NCBI GenBank assembly: GCA_030672465.1
Contig: DAOVGJ010000182.1
Location: 1-7,826, forward strand
Direction: 5' to 3'
Source of the DNA: Pseudomonadota bacterium
GTDB lineage: Bacteria > Desulfobacterota > BSN033 > WVXP01 > G020346125
Length of the DNA stretch: 7,826 nucleotides
Position numbers and translations under genes: made by a program. Below the pieces are notes generated by a model. It was given only the letters and a program-made list of their open reading frames with translations, did not search any database and was not told where the DNA came from. This document shows positions 1-5,381 of this stretch, one piece after another; the stretch's first letter is position 1; the number at the start of each line of letters is the position of its first letter.

Positions 1-15
1 TTATGCCATCCACAC

Positions 16-130
16 GGAATGATGGAATGTTGGAGTATTGGAATAGTGGGTATCAAAAGTGGAAACAACACATTTATTGTTTTTCTTCCTCTCAACCCAT
101 CGTTCCAGTATTCCATTATTCCAATATTCC
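16..130. repeat. Long imperfect inverted repeat made of GGAATNNT octamers
   Basis: The left arm (16-51) and right arm (95-130) are each 36 nt and match in 27 of 36 positions when one is reverse-complemented. Each arm is itself a tandem array of about 4.5 octamers of the form GGAATNNT (GGAATGAT, GGAATGTT, GGAGTATT, GGAATAGT in the left arm), ending in GGGT. The mismatches fall mainly at the two variable positions of the octamer. The 43-nt centre contains a small hairpin of its own, AAACAA (63-68) with TTGTTT (77-82). TGCC (4-7) and GGCA (137-140) can extend the outer stem. The whole could fold as a cruciform or RNA hairpin. It lies outside any credible gene. Such degenerate GGAAT-type repeats give spurious Tyr-Trp-Asn-rich translations, which is what happens here on both strands. 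Function unknown. Confidence 0.75.
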
Positions 131-231
131 AGTTGCGGCAAGGTCCCTGAGCTCCTATGGAACAAATAGTTTAGAAAAATACTCCTCATGAAAGTCAGGA
201 AACTCCAACTTAGAAATTGCCCCCAAGAACC

Positions 232-261
232 TTGACACGTACAATTGACCCTGGCTATATT
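232..261 (+). promoter_or_regulatory. Sigma70-type promoter of ccsA
   Basis: A perfect -35 box TTGACA (232-237) is followed after 18 nt by TATATT (256-261), which matches 5 of 6 positions of the -10 consensus. Transcription would begin near 268. This start lies downstream of the in-frame TTG at 245, so that codon cannot serve as the start from this promoter, and the ATG at 302 is favoured. The predicted leader is about 35 nt. Confidence 0.65.
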
Positions 262-301
262 GATTGGATCCGAGAATACTGAATTTCCCCGGGGTAACAG
301 T

Positions 302-1156
302 ATGGAAATGGATCTGATAAGCCCTACCCTCTTCTCCGTCTCCATGTACGTTTATCTCGCTGCTTTTTTGCTTTACCTCTTTTTCGTCGTCAATTCGAAA
401 AGGTATATTGGGATAACAGCCACATCGCTCATTTCAGGGGGTTTCTTCATCCACACCGTCGGCCTCATCTACCGATGGGCCGAAACCCATGAAACAGGGT
501 ACGGGTATATCCCCTTATCGAATATGTATGAATCGCTGATCTTCTTCTCATGGACCATTGTCCTCATATATCTCTTGCAGGAATTTCGTTTTAAACAGAG
601 GATTGTCGGAACCTTCGCCACTGCATTCGCCTTCATGGCCATAGCCGCGTCATCCATCCTCCCCGGCAGCAATGTCGAGATAAAGCCATTAATTCCGGCA
701 TTGCAGAGCAATTGGCTTGCCATCCACGTCATTACCTGCTTTTTCGGGTATGCCGCTTTCGCGGTCTCCTTCGGAATCAGCATTCTTTTTCTGATTCAGC
801 ATAGGCGAGAGGAAATTGATGGACCCATTGGTTGGCTCCCAAATACCAAGATATTGGATGAAATCAACTACCGGTCGATTATTATCGGGTTCCCCATGTT
901 GACGGTGGGAATCATTACCGGGGCGGCATGGGCGAATTATGCATGGGGAAGTTACTGGAGCTGGGATCCAAAGGAAACCTGGTCCCTGATTACCTGGTTC
1001 ATTTATGCGGCATTTCTCCACGCCAGGATCAGTCGGGATTGGCGGGGAAGGAAAATGGCCTTTTTATCACTGATCGGTTTTCTGGCCGTTTTGTTCACCT
1101 ACTTCGGCGTTTCGTATCTCCTCGCAGGCCTCCATAGTTACGCAAGCCCATCATAG
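302..1156 (+). CDS. ccsA: Cytochrome c biogenesis protein, CcsA/ResC family (heme-handling WWD protein)
   Basis: Integral membrane protein of system II cytochrome c maturation, which moves heme across the cytoplasmic membrane and presents it for attachment to apocytochrome. The family is called CcsA, ResC or, in some annotation schemes, CcsB. From ATG 302 it has 284 residues, close to the family's usual core length, with about eight hydrophobic segments (roughly 12-30, 37-57, 78-92, 101-120, 138-165, 191-209, 228-240, 252-275). The tryptophan-rich WWD motif spans about 210-224 and ends WSWDPKET. Likely heme-ligand histidines are His51, His142, His240 and His278 (in the family-typical GLHSY). 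The start is chosen because GGGG (291-294) lies 7 nt before ATG 302 and the promoter at 232-261 would begin transcription after the alternative TTG at 245. No ResB/CcsB partner gene is seen beside it. It converges on the ACT gene with a 20-nt gap. Confidence 0.93.
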   Translation: MEMDLISPTLFSVSMYVYLAAFLLYLFFVVNSKRYIGITATSLISGGFFIHTVGLIYRWAETHETGYGYIPLSNMYESLIFFSWTIVLIYLLQEFRFKQRIVGTFATAFAFMAIAASSILPGSNVEIKPLIPALQSNWLAIHVITCFFGYAAFAVSFGISILFLIQHRREEIDGPIGWLPNTKILDEINYRSIIIGFPMLTVGIITGAAWANYAWGSYWSWDPKETWSLITWFIYAAFLHARISRDWRGRKMAFLSLIGFLAVLFTYFGVSYLLAGLHSYASPS

Positions 1157-1176
1157 GGAAATTTCATGAAATCAAG

Positions 1177-1611
1177 CTAATGGCCGTAAACGGTGTATAT
1201 TTCCTCGTCGATCATGCGAACCCAATTTTTCCTAAGAACTCTAACGGCCTCTTCCATATTGTCCACCCCCACGATGAGCACGGCGTTTTCAGATCTGGCT
1301 AAACAGGTATACAGATAATTTATGTTGATATTTGCCTCTTTGAGGGGCTTCAGGACGGCATTGAGTCCTCCGGGATGATGCGGCGCTTCTACGGCCAATA
1401 CATCCGTTATTTTGACGGAGTAACCATGGCTTCTTAATACATTGGACGCCTTTTCGGGATCATTGGCAACAAATCGAATGGCGCTGATATCCGCAGTATC
1501 GGCTACACTCAGGGCGATGATGTTGATCCCATTTTCCCCTAAATATTCGATCACTTCAGAAAATTTCCCCGGAACATTCTCCAAGCTAATGGAAATCTGT
1601 TTTACGGACAT
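1177..1611 (-). CDS. Tandem ACT-domain protein, probable amino-acid-sensing regulator
   Basis: Small cytosolic protein of 144 residues made of two ACT (amino-acid-binding) domains and nothing else. The first covers about residues 4-66 and opens with the classic pattern SLENVPGKF followed by GENGINI; the second covers about 69-135 (PGGLNAVLKPLKEANIN). Stand-alone ACT pairs usually bind amino acids and modulate a partner enzyme or regulator; no catalytic motif is visible. ATG 1611 is preferred because GGAGG (1617-1621) stands 5 nt before it. An in-frame TTG at 1641 would add ten residues and overlap the gamma gene's stop, but it lacks such a site. It is the last gene of the oxidoreductase operon, 26 nt after the gamma subunit, so it may sense an amino acid related to that enzyme's 2-oxoacid substrate (inference). 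Confidence 0.87.
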   Translation of the reverse strand: MSVKQISISLENVPGKFSEVIEYLGENGINIIALSVADTADISAIRFVANDPEKASNVLRSHGYSVKITDVLAVEAPHHPGGLNAVLKPLKEANININYLYTCLARSENAVLIVGVDNMEEAVRVLRKNWVRMIDEEIYTVYGH

Positions 1612-1616
1612 CCCTT

Positions 1617-1621
1617 CCTCC
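1617..1621 (-). promoter_or_regulatory. Ribosome binding site deciding the ACT gene start
   Basis: GGAGG on the minus strand, 5 nt upstream of ATG 1611, within a purine-rich run. It selects this ATG over the upstream in-frame TTG at 1641. Confidence 0.7.
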
Positions 1622-1637
1622 CCTTCCAGATGATCCT

Positions 1638-2171
1638 TCAATCGAAGGTGTGGCCTTCCATAAAAGCCTTCTTGTTCAAGGTGACTATCGCTTTTCCCTT
1701 TAGGGAGAATGCGTCTCCCAATGCCTTTTCGACGCCATCCCGCGAAACGAGCCCTGTCTTTTTGATGAAGAACCCCAACATGACCATGTTCACAACCTTC
1801 TCATTACCTAGCCCCTTAGCAATATCATTGGCTGGAATTTCAAAGAGTTCGATATCGCCACGAATGGGCCTTGCTTCGATCATGCTCGAATTCAAAAACA
1901 TGATGCCGCCGGAATGGACTACGTTTTGAAATCGGAAGAGGGATGGATTATTCATGACGACTACGAATTCAGGAGATGAGGCGACGGGTGAGGCAATCTC
2001 CTCATCCGAAATGGCTACAGTGCAGTTTGCAGTTCCTCCCCTTACCTCGGCTCCGTATGACGGGAGATAGGTTGTATTTTTCCCATCGACCATCGCCGCA
2101 TAGGCGAAGATATACCCCATTGATAATACACCCTGCCCCCCAAATCCCGAAAAGATCGTTTTGATCAGCAT
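1638..2171 (-). CDS. 2-oxoacid:ferredoxin oxidoreductase, gamma subunit
   Basis: Gamma (catalytic-domain III) subunit of a pyruvate/2-ketoisovalerate/2-oxoglutarate:ferredoxin oxidoreductase, which pairs with the alpha and beta subunits to form CoA thioesters from 2-oxoacids. It has 177 residues, the normal size of a separate gamma subunit. The N-terminal glycine-rich motif GFGGQGV is at residues 9-15, and the family motif SYGAEVRGG at 38-46 is followed by CTVAISDEEI. The ATG at 2171 overlaps the beta stop by 7 nt (ATGCTGA), implying translational coupling. The stop at 1638 is followed 26 nt later by the ACT gene. The substrate cannot be read from this subunit alone. Confidence 0.92.
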   Translation of the reverse strand: MLIKTIFSGFGGQGVLSMGYIFAYAAMVDGKNTTYLPSYGAEVRGGTANCTVAISDEEIASPVASSPEFVVVMNNPSLFRFQNVVHSGGIMFLNSSMIEARPIRGDIELFEIPANDIAKGLGNEKVVNMVMLGFFIKKTGLVSRDGVEKALGDAFSLKGKAIVTLNKKAFMEGHTFD

Positions 2172-2920
2172 TCTTTAACCCTTTTCGTTACATCCTTGAT
2201 CACACCTAAGGGGTAGTACTTGACGATCTCCTTTTCGATCCATTGACATGCCTCATAGGAACTCATTCTCCAATTGATGGGGCATGGAGATAATATTTCG
2301 ACTAAGGAGAATCCAAGTTTGTCCAGTTGAACTTTAAAGGCTTTCGCAATGGCCTTCTTGGTTTTCCTGATATTGCCAGGACTGTTTACCGCCGTTCTTT
2401 CTATATAGGCACTCCCATCGGTTAATGCCAGCATTTCACTCAACCTAATGGGGTAACCATCCCGAAGTCTTTCTCTCCCGCCCGGAGATGTCGTTGTATG
2501 TTGTCCCAATAATGTAGTTGGAGCCATCTGCCCACCTGTCATACCATAGCAAGCGTTATTGATGAAAAGTGCCGTTATGTTCTCACCTCGATTTGCGGTA
2601 TGGATCGACTCAGCAGTTCCGATGGCGGCAATATCACCATCCCCCTGATACGTAAATACCAACCGGTCGGGAAGGACCCTTTTGAGACCCGTTGCCAGGG
2701 CGGTTCCCCTCCCATGGGGCGATTCCCCCATATCGATATCCAAGTAGAAGTAGGCGAGGACCGCGCATCCAGCGGGGGGGACCCCGATGACGATTTCCCT
2801 CAGGCCCATCTCATCGATAACTTCGGCCAGCAAGCGGTGAACAATACTATGGCCGCATCCGGGACAGTAATGGAACGGTACCTTTTTTAAGCTCCTCGGC
2901 CTCGAAAAAACCTTTTTCAT
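2165..2920 (-). CDS. 2-oxoacid:ferredoxin oxidoreductase, beta (thiamine pyrophosphate) subunit
   Basis: The subunit that binds thiamine pyrophosphate and carries out decarboxylation of the 2-oxoacid. At 251 residues it has typical length. CPGCGH is at 19-24, a conserved Gly-Pro-rich segment at 46-54 (GVPPAGCAV), and HGRGTALATGLK at 69-80. The TPP/Mg motif starts with GDGD at 93-96 and ends with NN at 121-122, followed by YGMTGGQ. SPCPINW at 211-217 is the usual late motif. The ATG at 2920 is chosen although the frame stays open to 3046: the extra 42 residues would lie entirely over the 3' end of the alpha gene and resemble no part of the family. The gene starts 10 nt after the alpha stop. 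VOR-type and KOR-type enzymes share these motifs. Confidence 0.94.
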   Translation of the reverse strand: MKKVFSRPRSLKKVPFHYCPGCGHSIVHRLLAEVIDEMGLREIVIGVPPAGCAVLAYFYLDIDMGESPHGRGTALATGLKRVLPDRLVFTYQGDGDIAAIGTAESIHTANRGENITALFINNACYGMTGGQMAPTTLLGQHTTTSPGGRERLRDGYPIRLSEMLALTDGSAYIERTAVNSPGNIRKTKKAIAKAFKVQLDKLGFSLVEILSPCPINWRMSSYEACQWIEKEIVKYYPLGVIKDVTKRVKEC

Positions 2921-2930
2921 AAGCCCATGC

Positions 2931-3998
2931 TCAAAGTCTCTTCTGCAGATATTGGCTTGATATGATTCGGGAGACCTCCAAAGGGGTTGGAACGATGCCC
3001 CCCGGTCTCCCATAGAAATGGATATCTCCGTCCCCTCCCAGGGCAATCCTCACGTCCTCAACCATTTGCCCCATATTCATCTCGAAGACGAAAAAGAGCT
3101 TTACCTTCTTGCCCAATTCCCCGAGGACCGTTCCTGGAAAAGGCCAAAGGGTAACAGGCCTGAATAATCCAACCTTCAGGCCCTGCTCCCTCACCCTTTT
3201 TACCGCTCCTCTTGCTATACGTGCGGCGGTTCCAAAGGCAACGACAACCATCTTGGCGTCCTCCAGCAAAAAGGTCTCATACCTAACCTCCTTTTTCTGG
3301 ATCCTTTCGTACTTCCTCATCAGCTTCCAGTTGTGTTCCTCTTCCAGAACCGGGTCCAAAATGAGGGATCTAATGGCCCGGCCGGGCCTTCCCTTTGCCC
3401 CTGTGAGGGTCCAATCCTTTGGGGGGGAGCTCTTCGGATTAGTATTTTCGGGAAATTCAACGGGCTCCATCATCTGACCCAACATTCCATCGGCGAAGAT
3501 GATGACGGGGGTCCTGTAAATATCAGCCAAATCGAAGGCTTCCATGGTGAGCTTTGCCAGTTCTTGACAGGAGCTGGGGGCCAACACGATAGTCCTGTAA
3601 TCCCCGTGTCCCCCTCCCCTCGTTGCCTGAAAATAATCCGACTGAGCAGGGGCGATGTTGCCCAAACCAGGACCTCCCCTGCACATATTGACGATGACGG
3701 CCGGCAATTCTAATGCCGACAGATAGGAAATGCCCTCCTGTTTCAGGCTGATCCCCGGGCTGGAGGAAGAAGTCATCACCCGGGCCCCCGCCATGCTGCC
3801 GCCGATTACCATATTGATAGCCGCCAATTCGCTTTCGGCCTGAACGAAAACACCATCCTTCAGTTTCGATAACGCCTCGGCCATATATTCGGGTATCTCA
3901 TTCTGAGGGGTAATGGGATAGCCGAAATAAAACCGACACCCTGCCCTTATAGCCGCCTCAGCTACGATGTGGTTTCCCCTCATCAACACCTTAGCCAC
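2931..3998 (-). CDS. vorB: 2-oxoacid:ferredoxin oxidoreductase, alpha subunit (VorB-like)
   Basis: Alpha subunit (pyrimidine-binding and CoA-domain part) of a four-subunit-type oxidoreductase; 355 residues, as in separate VorB/KorA proteins without a fused gamma domain. FGYPITPQNEIPEYM begins at residue 25, AESELAAINMVIG at 54-66 with a Ser/Pro-rich TSSSSPG (76-82), the NMCRGGPGLGN segment at 104-114 and a GRPGG motif near the C-terminus. The GTG start at 3998 overlaps the ferredoxin gene by 8 nt and has GAGGT (4004-4008) 5 nt upstream, so the two genes are probably coupled. Overall it resembles proteins annotated as 3-methyl-2-oxobutanoate dehydrogenase subunit VorB. Branched-chain 2-oxoacids are therefore the first guess, but 2-oxoglutarate or an aryl substrate is not excluded. 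Confidence 0.92.
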   Translation of the reverse strand: MAKVLMRGNHIVAEAAIRAGCRFYFGYPITPQNEIPEYMAEALSKLKDGVFVQAESELAAINMVIGGSMAGARVMTSSSSPGISLKQEGISYLSALELPAVIVNMCRGGPGLGNIAPAQSDYFQATRGGGHGDYRTIVLAPSSCQELAKLTMEAFDLADIYRTPVIIFADGMLGQMMEPVEFPENTNPKSSPPKDWTLTGAKGRPGRAIRSLILDPVLEEEHNWKLMRKYERIQKKEVRYETFLLEDAKMVVVAFGTAARIARGAVKRVREQGLKVGLFRPVTLWPFPGTVLGELGKKVKLFFVFEMNMGQMVEDVRIALGGDGDIHFYGRPGGIVPTPLEVSRIISSQYLQKRL

Positions 3999-4218
3999 GA
4001 TAGACCTCTATTGCGACTTCAGGACAGATAATCGCACATAGTGAGCAGCCCGTACATTGTCGCTTCTCTTTTTTGGCCTTTTTTTCCGTAAAATAGGCAG
4101 GATGATACCCATTTAAATTGAGACCATCGGAGAGCGAAATTAATCCCTTGGGACAAAATTCGATGCACAACATGCATCCCTTGCAGAACTCTTGATCAAT
4201 TTCAATATATCCCTTCAA
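3991..4218 (-). CDS. 2x[4Fe-4S] ferredoxin subunit (delta) of the oxidoreductase
   Basis: A 75-residue bacterial-type ferredoxin carrying two complete CxxCxxCxxxCP sites: Cys12, 15, 18, 22 and Cys55, 58, 61, 65. They are separated by the NLNGYHPAYF loop and a Lys-rich stretch typical of KorD/VorD subunits. It passes electrons from the TPP site to soluble ferredoxin. The start is assigned to TTG 4218: the frame is open only back to a TAG about 13 codons upstream, with no in-frame ATG or GTG, and the protein then begins MKGYIEID as relatives do. An ATG at 4230 is out of frame and ends after five codons. The ribosome binding site is weak. It is the first gene of the operon, just after the minus-strand promoter. 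Confidence 0.9.
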   Translation of the reverse strand: MKGYIEIDQEFCKGCMLCIEFCPKGLISLSDGLNLNGYHPAYFTEKKAKKEKRQCTGCSLCAIICPEVAIEVYRG

Positions 4219-4256
4219 CTTCGCGCTTCCATTGATACGAAAAAGGATAAACTCCT

Positions 4257-4284
4257 AAAATAAAATGATAGAGCAAAATGTCAA
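4257..4284 (-). promoter_or_regulatory. Candidate sigma70-type promoter of the ferredoxin/oxidoreductase operon
   Basis: On the minus strand a perfect TTGACA (4284-4279) is followed after 16 nt by TATTTT (4262-4257), which matches 4 of 6 -10 positions. Transcription would start near 4250, giving a leader of about 30 nt before TTG 4218. The spacing and -10 are weaker than those of the two plus-strand promoters in this window. Confidence 0.45.
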
Positions 4285-4311
4285 GCCTTTTCTCCTCAGA
4301 ATTTTAACGCC

Positions 4312-4341
4312 TTGACTTTCCATAATTGTAAATATTATATT
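4312..4341 (+). promoter_or_regulatory. Sigma70-type promoter of the ArsA-like ATPase gene
   Basis: TTGACT (4312-4317) is followed after 18 nt by TATATT (4336-4341), the same spacing and -10 box as the ccsA promoter. The transcript would begin near 4348, after the in-frame TTG at 4312, which supports ATG 4381 as the start codon. The leader is about 33 nt. Confidence 0.6.
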
Positions 4342-4380
4342 TTATCATCAAAACAGAAGAGTACGCCAGGGCCGAATAAA

Positions 4381-5337
4381 ATGACCGATTCCCTTGCTGA
4401 CTTGGAAAGCAAGAATAAACAATTGGTTATGATTGGTGGAAAGGGTGGAGTCGGAAAGACGACCTGCGCCACAGCCATTGCCGTCTATTTCGCCCGCCTG
4501 GGCAGAAAAACTTTGGTCCTTTCCAGCGATCCAACCCCGTCCCTTTCCGATATCTTTGAGTTGGAAATCGGAGATCGACAGACCCCTATCATGGCGGTAG
4601 AGGGTCTTTACGGCATCGAGATCAGCTCCGACGTGGTTCTCAATATGTGGAGGGAACGATTTGGCCCCGAAATCTATGAGGTCATTTCCTCCTTTGCAAA
4701 TGTAGACTACGACTTTGTGGATTACATTGGAACGGCTCCCGGAATAGAGGAGGAGTACATGTTGAGTTACATCATGGGGCTGGTCGAGAGCAAGGAATTC
4801 GATCTCGTGGTTTGGGATACAGCCCCTGCTGGCCACACCTTACGGCTGCTCCATTTGCCTCAGATCTTCCTGAAGCACTTGGAAGCAGCTACGAAATTCT
4901 ACATGAACATTTACAGTTACTTCGAGAAACTGAGGGAAACCGTCAAACTTCAAAAGGGGAAACGTACCCTTCTGGAAATTATCAGCAGCTGGGAAACCTT
5001 AGCCCTTAAGATCGTCGACTTCATTCGGGATCAGGAAAAGTCCGAGTTCATCGTCGTCACCATACCCGAAGCCCTTGGAGTCAAACAAACGGAAAGGATC
5101 ATCAGCGATTTCGATCAATACGAGCTCATAGTAAACCATATGATTATCAACAACGTTGTCAAAGAGGCCGATTGTCCTTTCCATCGGGCGAGAAAGGCGA
5201 TGCAGACGGAATATATAAAAATCCTCGAGGATCGATATGGGGACAGAATGAGACTGATCCAGGTCCCCCTTGCCCCCCTCGAAATCAAGGGAGTGGAGCG
5301 CATCGAGCAGATATCGGGGGTTCTCTTCTCCAAATAG
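4381..5337 (+). CDS. ArsA/GET3-family ATPase (single-domain)
   Basis: Cytosolic P-loop ATPase of the ArsA/GET3 branch of the SIMIBI NTPases, 318 residues from ATG 4381, the size of a single-domain, homodimer-forming member. The deviant Walker A GGKGGVGKTT lies at 19-28 with the intermonomer signature Lys21, switch I SSDPTPSLSD at 48-57, switch II DTAPAGHT at 146-153, the adenine-contacting NN at 257-258, and the C-terminal EIKGVERI at 301-308. Where relatives often have CPFCRAR, this protein has CPFHRAR (Cys265, His268), so the paired-cysteine metal motif is altered. AGGG (4368-4371) precedes the ATG by 9 nt. There is no arsR, arsB, arsC or arsD nearby, so arsenite export is not supported; the client or role is unknown. 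The aminotransferase follows after 44 nt on the same strand. Confidence 0.9.
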   Translation: MTDSLADLESKNKQLVMIGGKGGVGKTTCATAIAVYFARLGRKTLVLSSDPTPSLSDIFELEIGDRQTPIMAVEGLYGIEISSDVVLNMWRERFGPEIYEVISSFANVDYDFVDYIGTAPGIEEEYMLSYIMGLVESKEFDLVVWDTAPAGHTLRLLHLPQIFLKHLEAATKFYMNIYSYFEKLRETVKLQKGKRTLLEIISSWETLALKIVDFIRDQEKSEFIVVTIPEALGVKQTERIISDFDQYELIVNHMIINNVVKEADCPFHRARKAMQTEYIKILEDRYGDRMRLIQVPLAPLEIKGVERIEQISGVLFSK

Positions 5338-5371
5338 GTGGGTTCCCAATCTATAGAGGGGGTAGCTCTTC

Positions 5372-5377
5372 GGGAGG
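5372..5377 (+). promoter_or_regulatory. Ribosome binding site deciding the aminotransferase start
   Basis: GGGAGG, 4 nt before ATG 5382. It fixes this start although the reading frame is open upstream to 5172 inside the ATPase gene. Confidence 0.7.
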
Positions 5378-5381
5378 CATC

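Larger units (their letters stand above)
1..301. other. Gene-free left edge
   Basis: No credible coding region on either strand. It holds the inverted repeat (16-130), then about 100 bp of unremarkable sequence, then the ccsA promoter and leader. The open frames here read through the GGAAT octamers and yield low-complexity Tyr/Trp/Asn peptides. Confidence 0.7.
4219..4380. promoter_or_regulatory. Divergent AT-rich intergenic regulatory region
   Basis: 162 bp between the divergently transcribed oxidoreductase operon (left) and the ATPase-aminotransferase pair (right). It is visibly richer in A/T than the flanking genes. It contains promoter-like sequences on both strands whose -35 boxes stand about 27 bp apart, so the two units could be co-regulated. 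I see no clear operator palindrome, riboswitch or attenuator. Confidence 0.6.

Noticed and set aside
16..130. Possible CRISPR array
   Set aside because: The repeat unit is only 8 nt, degenerate and without spacers, and the arms are inverted relative to each other.
1..345. Minus-strand open frame of 114 codons, and a 62-codon plus-strand frame at 3-191
   Set aside because: Both run through the GGAAT octamer repeat and give low-complexity Tyr-Trp-Asn peptides; the longer one also crosses the ccsA promoter and gene start. Neither resembles a known protein.
1161..1172. Perfect 12-bp palindrome ATTTCATGAAAT between ccsA and the ACT gene as terminator or operator
   Set aside because: It is AT-rich, leaves at most a 4-5 bp stem with almost no loop, has no T-run, and sits between gene ends where an operator is unlikely; chance is enough to explain it.
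2921..3046. 42-residue N-terminal extension of the beta subunit
   Set aside because: It lies on top of the 3' end of the alpha gene in another frame and matches no part of the family; ATG 2920 gives the normal length.
4348..4836. Long minus-strand open frame antisense to the ATPase gene, with similar ones inside ccsA (469-783) and the beta gene (2600-2890, plus strand)
   Set aside because: They are antisense shadows of well-supported genes, with no recognisable domain and no ribosome binding site of note.
4381..5337. Arsenite-resistance ATPase (arsA proper)
   Set aside because: Pump-associated ArsA is usually a two-domain protein next to arsD, arsB or arsR; this one has a single domain and none of these neighbours.
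5172..5381. 70-residue N-terminal extension of the aminotransferase
   Set aside because: Mostly a shadow of the ATPase gene's 3' end, low-complexity and unlike the family; GGGAGG before ATG 5382 marks the true start.
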